NCBI RefSeq assembly: GCF_015533855.1
Contig: NZ_AP024154.1
Location: forward strand, 4,346,501-4,410,500
DNA from: Echinicola sp. 20G
GTDB taxonomy: Bacteria; Bacteroidota; Bacteroidia; Cytophagales; Cyclobacteriaceae
Length of the DNA stretch: 64,000 nt
Direction of reading: 5' to 3'
In this document: positions 63,805-64,000 of the stretch, in pieces
Numbering within the stretch: the stretch's first letter is position 1
How the letters are laid out: each line of letters starts with the position of its first letter
Translations under genes and position numbers: made by a program
The notes under the pieces: model-generated
The model's database searches: none
Seen by the model: only the letters and a program-made list of their open reading frames with translations
Told to the model about the DNA's origin: nothing

Positions 63805-64000
63805 CTAATCGGAATATTTAGACAATAGCTTTTCACTTATGGCTGGAAAATGCCTTAGGTTCTCAAGATACTTTCTCGATTTATTCCTCTTAATATGACG
63901 TTCTATTTCATGAGCCTGTCTTTTTGACTTACAACTGAGACTATAATAAACTTCCCAGTCAGAAGCCCTATGTGTAAAGCTACCTGAAAATACATGTTCA
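63805..64000 (-). CDS. GIY-YIG endonuclease-domain protein, copy 2 (partial, runs off the window)
   Basis: The stop codon is at 63805-63807, and the C-terminal 64 codons are visible. They are near identical to copy 1 (for example ending SEKLLSKYSD instead of SEKLLSKYAD). The start lies beyond the window. The reading frame is intact as far as seen. Confidence 0.85.
   Translation of the reverse strand, partial: EHVFSGSFTHRASDWEVYYSLSCKSKRQAHEIERHIKRNKSRKYLENLRHFPAISEKLLSKYSD

Larger units (their letters stand above)
63227..64000. repeat. tandem duplication (period 432 bp) carrying a GIY-YIG gene
   Basis: The sequence from TTTGGCATAATC at 63227 recurs from TTTGACATAATC at 63659 and runs to the window end with few differences. 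Each copy includes a long inverted repeat (copy 1: CCCGATAGCCATCG 63291-63304 with CGATGGCTATCGGG 63348-63361) and a GIY-YIG gene on the - strand. Confidence 0.9.

Overview
The window reads as a chromosome segment of a Bacteroidota bacterium, most likely a marine Cytophagales of the Cyclobacteriaceae type (inferred). The grounds are low GC, few Shine-Dalgarno sites, several matches to the Bacteroidota -7 box TAnnTTTG, many lipoprotein signals, LytS/LytTR signalling, and an AlgoCIS/Afp-like injection-system locus of the kind known from that group. No rRNA, tRNA or CRISPR was seen.

Region 1 (1-2210) holds a DEAD-box RNA helicase with a clear terminator, then a 500-bp control region. Region 2 (2211-30783, with a trailing nuclease-like gene to 31164) is the centrepiece: an apparently complete extracellular contractile injection system (eCIS), all on the + strand and mostly with overlapping or abutting genes. 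The order is Pvc16-type cap, unknown protein, one large sheath, two tube proteins, DUF5908 mini-protein, LysM hub protein, VgrG-like spike, PAAR tip, gp25, baseplate J (Afp11), Afp12-like, PKD fibre-like protein, tape measure, nucleotidyltransferase-like and glycosyltransferase-like enzymes, two DUF4157 (eCIS core) cargo-type proteins, an unknown (possible immunity) protein, an N-acetylmuramidase and the Afp15-type AAA+ ATPase. It can be read as a full assembly line: particle, candidate cargo, possible modifying enzymes, a possible lysis enzyme and the assembly ATPase.

Region 3 (31165-43197) is accessory and repeat-rich. It has OsmC, a group III truncated globin, a DASS transporter, an XRE-led three-gene module of unknown function with two matching inverted repeats upstream, and a TPR-CPBP membrane protease. 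A striking array of 18 short motifs at 21-bp spacing (39833-40183) follows. Next come nine copies of a ~148-bp four-hairpin repeat in three blocks around a REP-associated tyrosine transposase and one hypothetical gene.

Region 4 (43197-64000) is mainly metabolic: a TauE/SafE exporter, a sialate O-acetylesterase lipoprotein, an FG-GAP-type lipoprotein, the formaldehyde-fixing hxlB-hxlA pair divergent from an AraC regulator, a CxxCH lipoprotein and a three-gene operon of membrane protein, DyP peroxidase and catalase-like haem protein. It continues with an esterase, a Cthe_2159-type lipoprotein, YjdM, an intradiol dioxygenase, a cupin-like protein, a LytS/LytTR pair and a tandemly duplicated GIY-YIG gene cut by the window end.
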